Shown: piece after piece, positions 44,010 to 56,347 of the stretch | Position numbering within the stretch: position 1 is the stretch's first letter | Layout of the letters: every line of letters starts with the position of its first letter | DNA from: Cladocopium goreaui | Taxonomy: Eukaryota; Sar; Dinophyceae; Suessiales; Symbiodiniaceae | Assembly (NCBI GenBank): GCA_947184155.2 | Contig: CAMXCT020002013.1 | Span: forward strand, 200,001-264,000 | Reading direction: 5' to 3' | Length of the DNA stretch: 64,000 nucleotides | Notes under the pieces: model-generated | The model's input: the letters and a program-made list of their open reading frames with translations, nothing else | Databases searched by the model: none | Told to the model about the DNA's origin: nothing | Made by a program: the position numbers and the translations under genes

Positions 44010-44117
44010 TACCCTCTGGTAAACATACAAAAAGCTATGGAAAATTGTCATTTATATATAATATAACCAGTAAATATGGTGATTTTCCTTAGCAAACTGG
44101 TGAAATTACCAGAGGGA
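44010..44117. repeat. MITE family A copy, diverged
   Basis: Ends TACCCTCTGGTAAACATAC and AAATTACCAGAGGG; the interior is AT-enriched. Confidence 0.75.
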
Positions 44118-44410
44118 TCCAGAGGCTGGCCACACAAAAGGCATCAACATGATGGCCATGTCCGGCACCCCTCGCGGCGATGAACTTGATCCAAAAATGG
44201 GGAATCGCAGAAAAAGGCAATGGTGAAAATAAGGAACATGGTTGTTTCAACCATGAATTTCGTATAATTTCGTGCTTTTGTTCACCCTACCATCTGGTTG
44301 TTTAACAGATGGAAAATGGCACCATTTTCGGGGACTTTCCCATGATCTAAACAAAACTAATACACAATTACCCATATATGGGTCTTTCATAGGTTTTTAG
44401 CGGATTTCCC

Positions 44411-44930
44411 ATGCATGTATGTATGTATCTGTATGTATCTGTATGTATCTGTATGTATCTGTATGTATCTGTATGTATCTGTATGTATCTGTATGTATCT
44501 GTATGTATCTGTATGTATCTGTATGTATCTCTATGTATCTCTATGTATCTCTATGTATCTATGTATCTCTATGTATCTCTATGTATCTCTATGTATCTCT
44601 ATGTATCTCTATGTATCTCTATGTATCTCTATGTATCTCTATGTATCTCTATGTATCTCTATGTATCTCTATGTATCTCTATGTATCTCTATGTATCTCT
44701 ATGTATCTCTATGTATCTCTATGTATCTCTATGTATCTCTATGTATCTCTATGTATCTATGTATGTATGTATGTATGTATCTATGTATGTATCTATGTAT
44801 GTTTGTATCTATGTATGTTTGTATGTATGTATGTTTGTATGTTTGTATGTTTGTATGTTTGTATGTATGTATGTATGTATGTTTATGTTTATGTTTATAT
44901 TTATATTTATATTTATATTTATATATAGTT
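44411..44930. repeat. ATGTATCT satellite (0.5 kb)
   Basis: Octamer runs ATGTATCTGTATGTATCT then ATGTATCTCT, changing to ATGT, TTTGTATG and TTTATA near the right end. All forward frames are open, so Cys/Met/Tyr-rich proteins predicted here are artefacts. Confidence 0.95.
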
Positions 44931-44971
44931 AATACCACCAGGCCATTCAAACTAACCCCAGCCCTTGAAAC

Positions 44972-45072
44972 TCTCAGATCTCGCCGCGTCGCCAAGAGCC
45001 GCGTGTTCTGCACGAAGGTCACTCGTCCGGCATCCATCAGACGCTGCCCTGGAACATCCTGCGGGGCACCAG
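44972..45072 (-). CDS. host exon
   Basis: Acceptor GTCTTGCAG|CT and donor GAGA|GTTTC. Reads APQDVPGQRLMDAGRVTFVQ then NTRLLATRRDL. GC-rich beside AT-rich satellite. Confidence 0.6.
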
Positions 45073-45106
45073 CTGCAAGACCAGCTCAACAGGGGTTGGT
45101 AAATGG

Positions 45107-45215
45107 TACCCTCTGTTAGTAAACATACAAAAAACTATGGAAAATCACCGTGTTTAATGGGAAAATCCACTATAAATGGTGATTTTCCATAGCTATGTTA
45201 AATTACCAGAGGGTA
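45107..45215. repeat. MITE family A copy
   Basis: TACCCTCTGTTAGTAAAC left, AATTACCAGAGGGTA right. The centre holds CACTATAAATGG. Confidence 0.85.
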
Positions 45216-45245
45216 TACCATCCAAATCTATCCAATATGGCTATG

Positions 45246-45336
45246 GGTCAATACCTATAGATACATTTTTAGGGGGATGAACATCCATTTACCAGCTATT
45301 TTGATGTTCACCAGGGGGATAGGGTTTTGACCCATC
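45246..45336. repeat. MITE family C copy
   Basis: GGTCAATACCTATAGATAC, AACATCCATTTACCAGCTA and GGGTTTTGACCCATCCCCA; matches 63,757-63,862 in the same orientation and 4,273-4,378 inverted. Confidence 0.75.
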
Positions 45337-45349
45337 CCCATATTTCAGC

Positions 45350-45585
45350 TGTAATTTTGGGGATAAATATTGGGGATATTGATATTGGTATAATTATATG
45401 TTATTTTGGGGATATAATATCGCAATATTTGGGCAAATGTCCTATTTTTCATTGAATAATACAGGATTTTGATGGATTCTAAACATCACTTTCAATATCC
45501 CCAATATTTATCCCCAAAATTGGACATGATATCCCCAAAATTGGGGATATATCTGTTGGAAATGATATCCCCAATATTTGGGTGA
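45350..45585. repeat. foldback of TTTGGGGATA motifs
   Basis: ATTTTGGGGATAAATATTGG at 45,353 is mirrored by CCAATATTTATCCCCAAAAT at about 45,503. Further CCCCAATATT and TTGGGGATAT copies lie on both sides. A hairpin with a 110-nt loop is possible. No coding frame. Confidence 0.7.
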
Positions 45586-46094
45586 CGTTCAATCATATAG
45601 GACATTTACAAACCCCAGCTCAAGGTCCGGAAAAGCAAAATGTTGGTTATGTCAACCCTGGATGAGTAAACCCCGCAGTTGAAGGTTAGGGCCTAAGGGG
45701 GTGTCCCAATGAATTATCCCATTCTCACTATTTGGAGGGGACCCTGATAATTAACAAACCATGGTTTATTAAGCCGGGGTTGACATTACCAGTAACGAAG
45801 CAACCTGACACCAAACTCGAAGGTAATTGGAAGGGCAGAAGTCTCAACAAGCTGCCGCAATTGTCGCCATTTGGGGATGCGTACATGTCAACACCAAATC
45901 TGTACTGGGGATGAACATCCATTTCGAACCATAAAAGCAGCGATGAAAGGCTGATGATTGTGATGCCATGTTTGGATCAACATCATCCATGATCCGAGAA
46001 GTTTCCAGCCATTTTGGTGTTCATCCAATCTGTGCATTCCAAAAAAAAAAGTAAGCACCAGCAGCATGGGCCATGGCGACCGAGAAGAGCGTAC

Positions 46095-46119
46095 CGTGGC
46101 ATCGAGGTCTGTGTAGGTC
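46095..46119 (-). CDS. candidate 25-nt microexon
   Basis: Flanked by CCTGTGGCAG| and |GTACGC, both good splice sites. Reads about eight residues (TYTDLDAT or an alternative frame). Confidence 0.35.
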
Positions 46120-46189
46120 CTGCCACAGGAGAGCAACAAAATCAGACAGCAACATGTGGCTTTGAAACAGCAAAGATTGGAAGTTTCAT

Positions 46190-46285
46190 GAATTTCAAAT
46201 GTACCTTTACAGAAAACAATGATTGATCCAATACAGAAAATGTACCTTTCAGATGTACCTTTCTCAGAAATGTACCTTTTTTTTA
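46190..46285. repeat. short tandem TGTACCTTT-CAGAAA unit
   Basis: Four imperfect copies of a 20-40-bp unit containing ATGTACCTTT and CAGAAA. Confidence 0.6.
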
Positions 46286-46619
46286 ATAAATCATTACAGA
46301 AAATGGGGGGGTCCTAAAATAGGGGTACCCCCAAATCATCCTTTTTTAGTAGGATTTTCCATTATAAACCATCCATTTTGGGGTACCCCCATTTATGGAA
46401 ATCCCCAAATGGGATTTCAACAGCAATGATTGGGATTTGCTGCTGATGAATTCGTTGGGAGATGTCAGGCTTCATCCCGGGCACATCGACTCACCGTTTT
46501 TACACATGCACAGGAGCGCTGAACTCAGATCAACGCTTCTTTTGGGGTCATGGTACTTGCTAATAAGCAAACATGGCAATATAAAATCCACCATTTTGAT
46601 TCATACATATATATAAATA

Positions 46620-46900
46620 TATATACATATATATACTGTATATACATTTGATATTAATATTAATATAATATAGAATATATATATGATATAGATGCAGACT
46701 TAGGTTTCGCCTTTACCGAACTCGCTGCTTTTTGTTGGACCCTGCAGATCCATCATCCGAACGTCGTTCCCACTGCCCTTCCTTTCCATTATGTAATGTA
46801 TGTGTATATATATATATATTGTATACATATATATATATTATATATTATATATATTATATATTATATATATATTATATATATATATTATATATATATATAT
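46620..46900. repeat. TA-rich microsatellite block
   Basis: Alternating TATA runs at 46,605-46,690 and 46,803-46,900, separated by a short unique patch. No gene. Confidence 0.8.
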
Positions 46901-47064
46901 GGGTTTGTCTGAAAATAGGCTATATTCCCAATGAAATAGCCATTTAATAATATTTAATAGGGATAATGATCATGAAAACCATTGGGTAAAAAGGGGTTGT
47001 CTCGATTTTCAGACACACCCATATATAAACATAGAGATGTCCCAACCAGCCATGCATGTCTCAC

Positions 47065-47115
47065 CTGAGGCCGTCGAGGGAATAGGAAGGCCAGCCATAG
47101 TAGCAGTAGTTCAGC
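47065..47115 (-). CDS. 51-nt host exon
   Basis: Acceptor CATCTGTGAG|G and a consensus donor CTCAG|GTGAGA. Reads LNYCYYGWPSYSLDGLR. Confidence 0.6.
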
Positions 47116-47119
47116 CTCA

Positions 47120-49700
47120 CAGATGACTGGGGGTCGAAAATTCATGTTGATTCCCAAGGTTCCCGCGTGATGGAGCTTCCCATCCATCCAAAGATGGTGT
47201 CTTAGGCTTCGGATCAAAGACCAAACAGCCCCAAGTTAGGGAAATTCCCAGTGGCCCATGCACCTCTTCAGTGATCTTTTTATGGATTAGTGAAGCCATT
47301 GGAATGTCCCAGTGATGACAGCTTGTGGCAGTGATGAACCATTACCTAACAAAATGGATTTTGAGGGAAAATCGACAGGAAACCAGTGTTTTTACCATGA
47401 AACATATACAGTTCGACCCTGACAATCACCCCTTTTTGGAGACGAGTTTCTTCCAAGCCCTATCTGATAGGGTCGTCATGTTACCAGAGGGCACCTGTTC
47501 CTATCCTCCAATCCTATGACTTCAGGGATCCAGTGACTAAAAAGGGTTGACTACTCGGATGGTGACGTCCTCACAATTTGATGACAAACCATGACCAATC
47601 TTAAATACACTGCAACAAATAATGTTAGGATAGTATATGTTAATATATATATATAAGCCAGTGTTATAGGGAAAATGATCACAATCCACTGAACATGTTG
47701 TATTTAAGTAATGTTTGTAAATGTCCTGAAAAATCTTGGCCTTGTCTTTGGAGACCTCATGCAAAAGCAGCTTGGCCCATATTTCTTCGCAAAGCTGGTA
47801 AATTAGATGTTAGATATTTTATATTACTAACAGACAATACAGTATTCACAGTATATACTTTATGATATTTAAGTTTAGACATGATTTTATATATGATATT
47901 TTAATTCAAATCTTTTAGACATACCAAAACTGACAATCAAAATATCATATATAAAATTACAGTATAAAATAATGCTATTGTTTCATCTATTTTCAGTCTT
48001 AAGATGGATAAGGTAGGGTTGTTCTGATTTCTGGTAAGGTTTGTTTTATATTGTATTAATATACTGTAGCTGGTTAGCAGATCTCCCCATTCGTGGCAAG
48101 AGATAAGGCTGACCGGTTCGTCGCGGTGACAAAGCCATCAGTTGAAGGTCCCCGTAGACTACTGCTTCATAGGATTTCCCAGAATGGATCGTGTTTTTAT
48201 CCCAAAAAAAAATATTGGATACACTAACTATAATGTTTATTATATGGGATACACTAACTATATGGAATATATTGTTGGATACCCATATAAGATTATAAGA
48301 TCATATAAGATCATATAATAAACAGCCGAGGTTTAGCAGCCACTGCTCACTGAGATTTTTCCCGAATTTCCCAGAGATGTTTCGGAATCCCTGATGACGA
48401 ACCGACTGCCGGCTCGAACCCTCCGAAGAGCATGCCGGCCACGGCGGCGACGAAGAACCTTCAGCGGGCAGCTGTCCCTTCTGAAGTTTTGTGGAAGAGT
48501 CCGGTGTCAACGGCATTTTACCCCGTGGTAATTTAATATAGCATAGCGATGGTGGAATATGGCCTAAACTTACCAGGTATGTAAATCGTCTACACATCGG
48601 TGATTTTCCATGACTATGTTAAAATTTCCGATGGTAATCAGTACTCACGATCAAAGTTTCCAAATCCCTCCCCATCCAGCTGTTTTCCCGAAATGTTCAT
48701 CACTCAAAACTTGATGTATTTAAAACAGTGTAAAAAATAAGAAGAAAACAACGAAAAATATCCAAATCGTTACATAGGCCTTGATTCTCAAGTTTCCCAA
48801 TCATTACTTCGATCCATAACCGACATACAGGTCCAATGAAATAGGCCTGAGTCAGAGTCCCTTCCCCCAAAAATGTTATTCAGATTCATAGCCCCCAAAA
48901 CAGAACCCTGGTGGAAAATTGGGAGGGTAACTTGCGGTGGATCGGATTGCTACTCATATCCATATTAAATATTGAAATTATTAAAATACATTAAAATACA
49001 ATAAAATGAATAGCCCTCTTCTTGATTTGGTTCTAATGTGTTACTGAACTATATGACTATAGATCCCCTAACACTCAGGAGATGGGATTGAGATGGGATT
49101 AGCTGTAACGAGCCTGAAGCCCTGAACCTTGACTCCATCTTTCCCGCTCGCGTCGGTGTCTCACTGAGTGACCTTTGGTCAATCGGTGGCCGGCGGTGAA
49201 ACGTCGGGGACGGCCGCACGGCATGACGCGTCGCCGGTGAATGAAACTTGTCATGGTTTTTGTAGAGCAAAGATCGTGTGAAGCTATTTTGGTTGGTGGT
49301 ATACCTACCCCTCTGAAAAATATGAAAGTCAGTTGGGATGATTATTCCCAATGTATGGAAAAATAAAAAATGTTCCAAACCACCAACCAGCTATTAGTTA
49401 GCCAAACAATAGATGGTTCATGATGTTTCCATGGCAGAACTGAACTGTTATTGGTAGCGAAACATTCATACGTAGTAGCTAAACATGGCAATCAGAGACA
49501 TCTACGTAGTTTTGACGTTTATAGCCCCCAAAAGCATTTCCAGTACTTCTCCTGCATTGTAAGGAGATGAACTTGTCCAAAAACAGGGGATAAGCCTGAT
49601 TTATGGCCATTCCAAATCAAGGATATTGGAGTATCCCTACATCCAAGCTACTTTCCGGCACGTCCTGCGAAGTTAAGCTTCATCCAAAAAACAGGAATTC
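47120..49700. other. intronic stretch with two weak exon candidates
   Basis: GC-rich islands at 48,345-48,485 and 49,110-49,240 are open in more than one minus frame and have only fair splice sites. The rest is AT-rich. A family B element lies at 49,289-49,390. Confidence 0.35.
49289..49390. repeat. MITE family B copy
   Basis: TTGGTTGGTGGTATACC and AAACCACCAACCAG ends; the shortest copy of the family in the window. Confidence 0.85.
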
Positions 49701-49704
49701 AAAC

Positions 49705-49833
49705 CTGGAATTGCCCTTGTTTTTCAATTCTGTCAGCTTGGCAAAACAAACTTTCACGGCGACGCTTCGCTGATCGGCCACGTGCGTGACATGCGAGTCG
49801 ATGCGAGTGGAAAAGCCGTGGTGGTTCCCATAC
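49705..49833 (-). CDS. host exon
   Basis: Acceptor TTTTTTGAAG|G and donor TTCCAG|GTTTGA. Reads YGNHHGFSTRIDSHVTHVAD then QRSVAVKVCFAKLTELKNKG. One of the most convincing exons of the large gene. Confidence 0.65.
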
Positions 49834-49849
49834 CTTCAAAAAATGAACA

Positions 49850-51230
49850 GTTGCTGTCAACAAAAAACAGCGAACAATATGTATAATATTATATATATAA
49901 TGATGTATAATATATAATATACATGATTATACATGTAACATTAATATAAGAAAATAATCCATGATTCTGTAGATTTCTACCCTGCTCTGGAACTCGAACC
50001 CACGCCCACCTCAAATGACAGTGAAACAGAAACTCGCCTACTCAGTACAAACCTGACAGCTTTCAGATTCAGCAGTCTGGGTTTTTCAGTGCCTTGCCTT
50101 TTCTTTTGGGTGATTTTAGTTCAATGAATGGAGTTTGTTTCTAGGTTATTCTTGTTTCCATGATTCTAGGACCGGGGGAGCCTTGAATCCATTCTTGTGA
50201 TTTTCTCAGGATTCTAATGATTCTAAGTGTCAAACGGAAACGGTTAAACTTCATGTGAAACGGAATCATTTTGAGCCATACCCCCGAATTAAACAACAGT
50301 GACAAACCATCCATATTTCTGGTGATGAATTGATCTACAAATCACGGTGCTCTGCCATAGTCCACGCAGCACAGGTTGTCAACGTACGCCCAAGTGGTTT
50401 TTGGATTCTTGGGCCCTTGAAGATTCAGGGAAAATGGTGACCATGGAATGGCTAGCCTCTTTTAGGATTTTAGGACAAATTGGAATCTCCAAGAAATCCA
50501 AATCGTGATCGACCTCCAATACGCTTTGAATAGTAGTGTTTTTTTGGGTTACTGTAAGACATTCCTCCACAATGCTTTAATACATATTCTGGTAATCAAT
50601 CACCAAACCAGGCCTGTGAAAAATGATGAACAGTTCATCAATCTTGATAGATCCCATTCATCCCCATTCAACAGGCCATGAACCGAGTGAAAGCGCCAGA
50701 AAATGACAACCTTGAAGTATTTCGGAGACAGTTGATAACGTCGCTTCCCACCCATAAACCCCCCCACATGGAAGGAAAAACAATCTAGTTCCTGGCTTCC
50801 ACACCTACCACCCAAAAAAAGGGAAAATCAATGAAAAAGTGGTACCGCAAATGAAAATCCTTGAAATTCCTTGAGTCCCAAAGGGAAACATGGAGAGATC
50901 TTTGAACCAACCTCCATTCCTACTACCCGCGCCTCAATCAAAGCTCAGAGAGCCGGACCTGTTCACCATTTGTTTCAAGGTGGTGTCCTGTGTCCCCCAC
51001 CAGTCCTGTTTGTTGGTGTATAACCCCCCATGAATGCTAAAGCTAAACATGTATATATATATATATATTAAAAAAATAATAATAATATAATATAATATAA
51101 CATAACATAATATAATATAATGTATATATATACACATATAACTTATATATATAATTATATGTGTTAGATATATATTATATGTCATAAACATCCATAAAAC
51201 CTCGTAAAATTGGAGTTACAGCCAACTTAG
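49850..51230. other. long intron
   Basis: TA repeats (49,878-49,925; 51,050-51,185) and no supported exon. A frame at 50,379-50,570 (minus) lacks splice signals. Confidence 0.4.
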
Positions 51231-51357
51231 CTAACGAATTGGGGCACCACCTTGTATATGACGCCGTCGAGGCCAAAATGATTTGTTGAACGAGGCATAA
51301 ATTGTGGCTGGGCACCAAAACTTGGGACACAATAGATAACGGTTAGACAATGTCATG

Positions 51358-51420
51358 TTAACCACTGCTATGTTCATACGTCTTAACCATGCGAATCTTG
51401 AACGGGGTTCCGAGCGGATC
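51358..51420 (-). CDS. possible host exon
   Basis: Reads DPLGTPFKIRMVKTYEHSS and ends at a GGTTAAC donor; the acceptor is not clear. A second small candidate, 51,243-51,290, reads FGLDGVIYKVVPQ. Confidence 0.4.
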   Translation of the reverse strand, partial: DPLGTPFKIRMVKTYEHSSG

Positions 51421-51434
51421 AGTGGGACAATAAA

Positions 51435-51565
51435 AGGATATATATATATATAATATAATATATATATATAATATATATATATAATATATATAATATATAT
51501 ACTATATATATAATATATATATATATAATATATATATATAATATAATATATATATATATATATAT
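51435..51565. repeat. TA microsatellite
   Basis: Nearly pure TA and ATAATATA runs. Confidence 0.9.
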
Positions 51566-52409
51566 TACTTACCTTTACGGCATTTGGGGACCAACCCAAA
51601 TCAAAACAATGCATCAATGTGGTTTCTCGTGTGGAAGTTGGCTAAGAAATACAACAGACTCGCACCAGGAATTCGATTGGCAATGACCGCAGGGGCTTTC
51701 CTGTAATTAGGAGTTGCATGGTGTTACTAAAAACACGAGACCACAGCAAAAGATCGATCAACGGATGTAAGCTGAGGTCGGAGAAATCTGGCGATTGGCA
51801 GTCCTAATTTAGTCCTACGAGTAATTGTCAAATGGTTTGGACAGAAGTTCCACTTCATTCCAGTCTGAATACACTTTTTGTTTGTCCAAACATGCGGAAT
51901 AAATAGCCGAGAACATCCGAACTGAGTAGTTATTGTCATTGTCGGAAACCTCCCCTGGTTTGCTAGGCGTGACAGTCCCCCATTCTCATCATCAGATTCA
52001 TAAGTGCAAAGAAAAACATGCAGAAATGGCTATATGGTCAAGTCAAGTCATTGGATATCCAACAATTAGATTGTTCAAACTAGACATTACCCTCTGGTAA
52101 ATTAATATAGACCCTGCCAGATGGGGGTTGGAAGATTACTTTTCCACCAAAAATTGGTGATTGTCAGTGACAAATTGTCAGGGTCCAACTATTAGTTCAC
52201 CACCGGACAAATCTGGTTACCAAATGATCTATTCACCTATGTTCATACTAAACATTCATCATGAATCATTAACATATATGAATACTATATTCATCTATTC
52301 TATTGAGTTAAGGGACCATACTAAACATATCTAAACATTCATCCTCAACCCCCTCCAATCTCTGGTCCCTTGGTCCCTTACCTCAACCCCTGGAGACTCT
52401 TCCCTTAAC

Positions 52410-52484
52410 CCGCCTGGGTGGTGCGTTGACGGAACGGATGTTGAACTTGGCTTTCCAGAAGGGCGAATCGCTGGAGATCTTCTC
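52410..52484 (-). CDS. 75-nt host exon
   Basis: Acceptor TGTTCGCAG|GAG and donor GCGG|GTTAAG; exactly 25 codons, EKISSDSPFWKAKFNIRSVN-APPRR. Confidence 0.65.
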
Positions 52485-52699
52485 CTGCGAACATCATCGT
52501 CACTGGGAGATTTATAGCTTGGGCCGCCATCTATAAATGGAGCTTTCTTGTGAGTTGGAAAATTTTATGGGAAGATTTAGCTGAAAATACACCACCCGGA
52601 CGGTGTTTGTTGTGGTTTTTGAGAGGAAAACACGTCTGACAGGGCGATTGAGGAAACCTGGCCATTTTTTTTTTCCACCTTGAACACCTCGCATGGGGA

Positions 52700-53170
52700 T
52701 GTGTCAAAACCTCACCATAGTTGGGGAGACAAACATCCAGCTATGCCAGCCATTTTGTTTAGCAGCAAGGTAGCAGAGTTTTTTGGCCCATCCAAATCTA
52801 TATTATATAATATTATATACCTCCCCAAGGATAGAAACTGAAATCCAATCCTAAAATGTGGAGAAAAAAGGTCAATTCCTACTGTTTCCGTTTCCCTTTG
52901 CGGTCGATGGACCTCTCAGCTGCAGTTTCGGAGATAGAGACCATGATATACTGATAGATTAATGTATTATTAGTAAAATAATCAGCAATCACTAGGACTA
53001 TCATATGCATAATTGGCAATCATTACTATCAACAAACATTAATATAAGATAGTATAAGTACAATCATTGGTAATATGTTATCATGTGGTACAATGATTCT
53101 TCCGGTTCATCAACGTACACCATATTTGGTAACAGAAGTAATACTATATAACTGACTACATATTACATGT
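52700..53170. other. AT-rich intron
   Basis: No coding signal. A fragment resembling family C (GTGTCAAAACCTCACCATAG) lies at about 52,701-52,760. Confidence 0.4.
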
Positions 53171-53258
53171 GTACTCATTAGTCATCTACCCGCAGTTTTT
53201 TGCTCCCATTAAGATTGCACCATGTTTTTTTCCAGCCGTTTTCATCTGTTTTGATAAC

Positions 53259-53352
53259 TATGGGGGCCGATCTTGGTCTGTCCTTCGTTTGCTTTTCCAT
53301 CGTCTTCCGCAGATCTTCCAAGTCATTCTCCTCGGATACCGAGCTGGGAACG
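53259..53352 (-). CDS. charged host exon
   Basis: Acceptor GATCCCCAG|C, reading VPSSVSEENDLEDLRKTMEK then QTKDRPRSAP, with donor ATA|GTTATC or a later one (the frame stays open to 53,180). Coiled-coil-like. A family B element lies 44 nt upstream on the minus strand. Confidence 0.6.
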
Positions 53353-53395
53353 CTGGGGATCACAATGCATCGCGGATTCCCTCGTCAGAATATAT

Positions 53396-53507
53396 CTGGT
53401 TGGTGGTTGAGCCTACCCCTCTGAAAAATATGAGTTCGTCAGTTGGGATGATGACATTCCCAATATTATGGAAATTTATAAAATTCATGTTCCAAACCAC
53501 CAACCAG
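53396..53507. repeat. MITE family B copy
   Basis: CTGGTTGGTGGTTGAGCC and AAACCACCAACCAG ends; lies entirely within the intron before the 53,352 exon. Confidence 0.85.
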
Positions 53508-53646
53508 TCATAATTCCATGACAAGAAGTAAGTTGAAGACTGCTTTAAAGTACACATTGACAAACATTGACATGGACCATGGATAATCATAGATTCTCCC
53601 CCATTTCCCTTTCAGCACCATCGCCAGCGCATCGTTCGCATCGCAC

Positions 53647-53715
53647 CTTCTTGATGGTGGCTTTGATGGAGTCACATCTTTCGTAAATTTCTTTGATCTG
53701 CTGTTCATACATGTC
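53647..53715 (-). CDS. 23-codon coiled-coil host exon
   Basis: Acceptor CCACGTAG|GAC and donor AAG|GTGCGA. Reads DMYEQQIKEIYERCDSIKAT-IKK, phase 0 to phase 0. Confidence 0.65.
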
Positions 53716-54549
53716 CTACGTGGCTTTTTCTGTCGCACTTGGGTATCTTGGGTCACTTGGGGTTTCGGAAGGACCACTGTGTTCAAAGGGTGACGACCGG
53801 AAGGTCGATAAAGTTAAGTCTTAAAGGAAAGACGTATAAGATGATCCGATATGAAAATGGCTGATGATGGTGAATGATATCCTATGATACGAGTAGGGCA
53901 TGGCATGATAGGGCTATGCGACCAGAAAGCAGCCCTAGGAAGCTACAGTTGATGTTGTTAAATGTTGTTAATGCTGATGGGGAGTTGAATGGCCGTGCTA
54001 TGGCAGGATGGGTCAGTGAGGTTACGATGTTTACAATTAATCCGGTAATTTTACGGGAACAAAACGTCCTTGATATGTTCAAAAAATTGCCGCACTAGTT
54101 TGCTGTGTTGTGCCAAGCGTCTTTGACTGACCTGATAATGTCAGATTTGCATGCACGTCTATGCACTTAGATATATAAACTCTGAAAATAGGGATCAACA
54201 GAACAAAATACAACTGAATCATAATACTAAATCATCATTTATATTTCTATCATGTTCTATCTACCTCAAAGAACATGTCACAAAATAAGTTTCCCATAGT
54301 TTCCCAATCACGTGGCCAAACACGTGGCCATCGAAGTCGTCAGCACATTCTGTGCTACCCCAAAAGCTTGACCCAGCAGTATGTCGATATCGACCATGGA
54401 ATCATAAGTGTAATATAGTGTAATCATCATACCCAACATGTTTAGTGTGGCTAAAACCATGGTCTTTCCATGATCTTTCCATAAGCAGTAGATATATGAT
54501 GTACATTGATGTACAGTAAGCTACATGTTTCAAGGTGTTTTTGAGGGGG

Positions 54550-54690
54550 GCCTTGAAAATGTAAGCTTACATTTTGAAGGTATGTTGACGACCCTCCCCA
54601 CAAAAACGATACCTGGGGGACGTTCAGTGACCAAATTTACATTTAAGGGGGGGGTCCCAAAAAATGTATCTTACATTTTGGTATGGTCCG
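54550..54690. repeat. palindromic TGTAAGCTTACA element
   Basis: Contains the 20-bp palindrome AAAATGTAAGCTTACATTTT near 54,557, then CATTTAAGGGG and ATGTATCTTACATTTT. Probably a decayed inverted-repeat element. Confidence 0.5.
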
Positions 54691-54861
54691 CCCTGAAAAG
54701 TAGCCTTAAAGGGGTGGTGATGATATATGAATGACATGACTACATGACCATGTACTCACGATACCCATAGTGAGACATTTCGTGTGGTTTTTCGTGTGGT
54801 TCTTTTACATAACCATTCAGATATGGATGTAGAAAAAAAGATGTAAACAAGCAGGCGCAAC

Positions 54862-54924
54862 CAGCCGCGGAAGAAAGTCCTTCTGCTGTTGAAGTTCCAG
54901 CAGCTGTTTCATGCACGAGTCCAC
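54862..54924 (-). CDS. 21-codon coiled-coil host exon
   Basis: Acceptor TCTCTGGCAG|GTG and donor CTG|GTTGCG. Reads VDSCMKQLLELQQQKDFLPR-L. The plus strand is open too, but only the minus reading has good splice sites. Confidence 0.6.
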
Positions 54925-55410
54925 CTGCCAGAGAACCAACAGAACCACGTGAGAAGTTAAGTTGGGGAGAGCTGCTGAAGCCACATCTATACATAATATA
55001 TCATAATATAATATATCATATAATCATCTCTAGTATAAGAAAATTCAGCTTCTAAATGTTTCTAACATCTTCACACCTTAAGGATGTCCACGATGTTGTT
55101 TGGTCAAGGTACGCATCCCAAAACCATGGGAACGCTCCTTTCGGCCCATGGCACTGCTCTTGTTTCTTATCTTTTCTGATTGACCCATAAATTTAGCATT
55201 AAAAGAACAAACAGCCCAGTAACATCCAGTAACTACATCTAACTAATATACAAAGAAATGGCTTTGTCTAAGAACAAAAGAGCCCCAAAATTGATGACTC
55301 ATCATCATTTTCCCTACTCACAGGGCCATGATTTGATGAGTATTGATGATAAATATATGATAAATATATGATAAATCATGGTAAATAGTCCATTTTCAGA
55401 CCCAAAAAAC

Positions 55411-55532
55411 ATCATGGTAGCCTGGTTCCGCCATATTCGGTCCAGGTTCCCGCCAAACTTTGGTTCCAAGTTCCAGTTGTGGGTTTTGGGCCATGGCGCC
55501 ATGGCCGGGTGGCACCTCCTTCTTCATGAGAT
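55411..55532 (-). CDS. host exon
   Basis: Acceptor ACGCAAG|AT and donor GAT|GTTTTT. Reads LMKKEVPPGHGAMAQNPQLE then LGTKVWREPGPNMAEPGYHD. Confidence 0.6.
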
Positions 55533-55582
55533 CTTGCGTCTTCCTTGGTCAGAATCATTTTTCAGATGATCCACCATCATTT

Positions 55583-55680
55583 ATCATGACGGATCCATGG
55601 TGCTATATATGCGATCCCATAAAGGGAGTATATTGATGGTAAATATTACCATATATAGCAGCACCATGGATCCGTTATGG
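55583..55680. repeat. inverted-repeat element D
   Basis: ACGGATCCATGGTGCTATATA at 55,589 is mirrored by TATATAGCAGCACCATGGATCCG at 55,651-55,673. A half copy (GATGGTAAATGTTACCATAT to CACCATGGATCC) lies at 57,314-57,359. Confidence 0.7.
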
Positions 55681-55901
55681 GATTTATCACTTCCACTATG
55701 TTCCACTCATCTTTAAAATCCCCATCATATCGATGCTGAACACCCGATCCAGATGGGGGGTTCACCCATCAACGGGAGAATTCTCCATCCAATAGCTGGA
55801 GAGTTTATTTCATGGAAAAAAACAAACAAAAATTAGGGGTAACCTCCAGAAATATATGGATCCCAAAGTTTTTTTTTAGGATGATTTTTTTGGGGGGTAA
55901 C

Positions 55902-55993
55902 CTCCAGATCCAGGCTTCTGAGGACACTTATTCTCTGGCAACGTCGCCAAGCGATGCTCTGCCGTCAGCAGGCCCTTGTAGGTATTCCGCCAC
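55902..55993 (-). CDS. host exon
   Basis: Acceptor GGTGAG|G and donor GGAG|GTTACC. Reads WRNTYKGLLTAEHRLATLPE then NKCPQKPGSG. A second open frame exists (AGEVAEYLQGPADG). Confidence 0.5.
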
Positions 55994-56037
55994 CTCACCG
56001 GCAAAAATGGGGAGATTCATCATGGAAAAGACAGTCG

Positions 56038-56140
56038 TAGCCTCCAGTAAATTAACAGTTCGACCCTGCCATTTTTCGGGGTTGGAAAAATGGTTTCCAT
56101 GAAAAATTGGCTATTTTCAGGGTCCAACTGTTAATTTACC
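56038..56140. repeat. inverted-repeat element E
   Basis: GTAAATTAACAGTTCGACCC is mirrored by GGGTCCAACTGTTAATTTAC. A related copy at about 52,093-52,202 has GACCCTG...CAGGGTCCAAC. Confidence 0.65.
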
Positions 56141-56347
56141 AGTAAGTATGACATATCCATTTGGATAAAACGTGCAACAAAAGTTGCACGCTGTGAATCC
56201 ACCGTTTCTGCTTGGAAAATGATGAGGTTGCAGGAATGGCAATTGATGGGATTTTGTCATGAATTGAGTGGCCTTTTTGGGGTAAAAATATGGTGGAAGA
56301 TGAATGGCAAATTTCTCAGTCTCAGAAAGAAAGTATGGAAAACTTGC

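Noticed and set aside
44411..45119. Long Cys/Met/Tyr/Leu-rich open frames
   Set aside because: Product of the ATGTATCT satellite; all forward frames are open.
49980..50060. tRNA-like B box (GGGTTCGAGTTCC on the minus strand)
   Set aside because: No matching acceptor stem, T-stem pairing is weak and no A box at the right spacing was found.
46000..52760. Dinoflagellate spliced-leader gene (CCGTAGCCATTTTGGCTCAAG)
   Set aside because: Only partial GCCATTTTG matches (about 46,010 and 52,747); no full leader and no donor after it.
54838..54978. Plus-strand Ala/Pro/Glu-rich frame (KQAQPAAEESPSAVEVPAA)
   Set aside because: The minus strand gives an exon with consensus acceptor and donor in the same place and agrees with all neighbouring exons.
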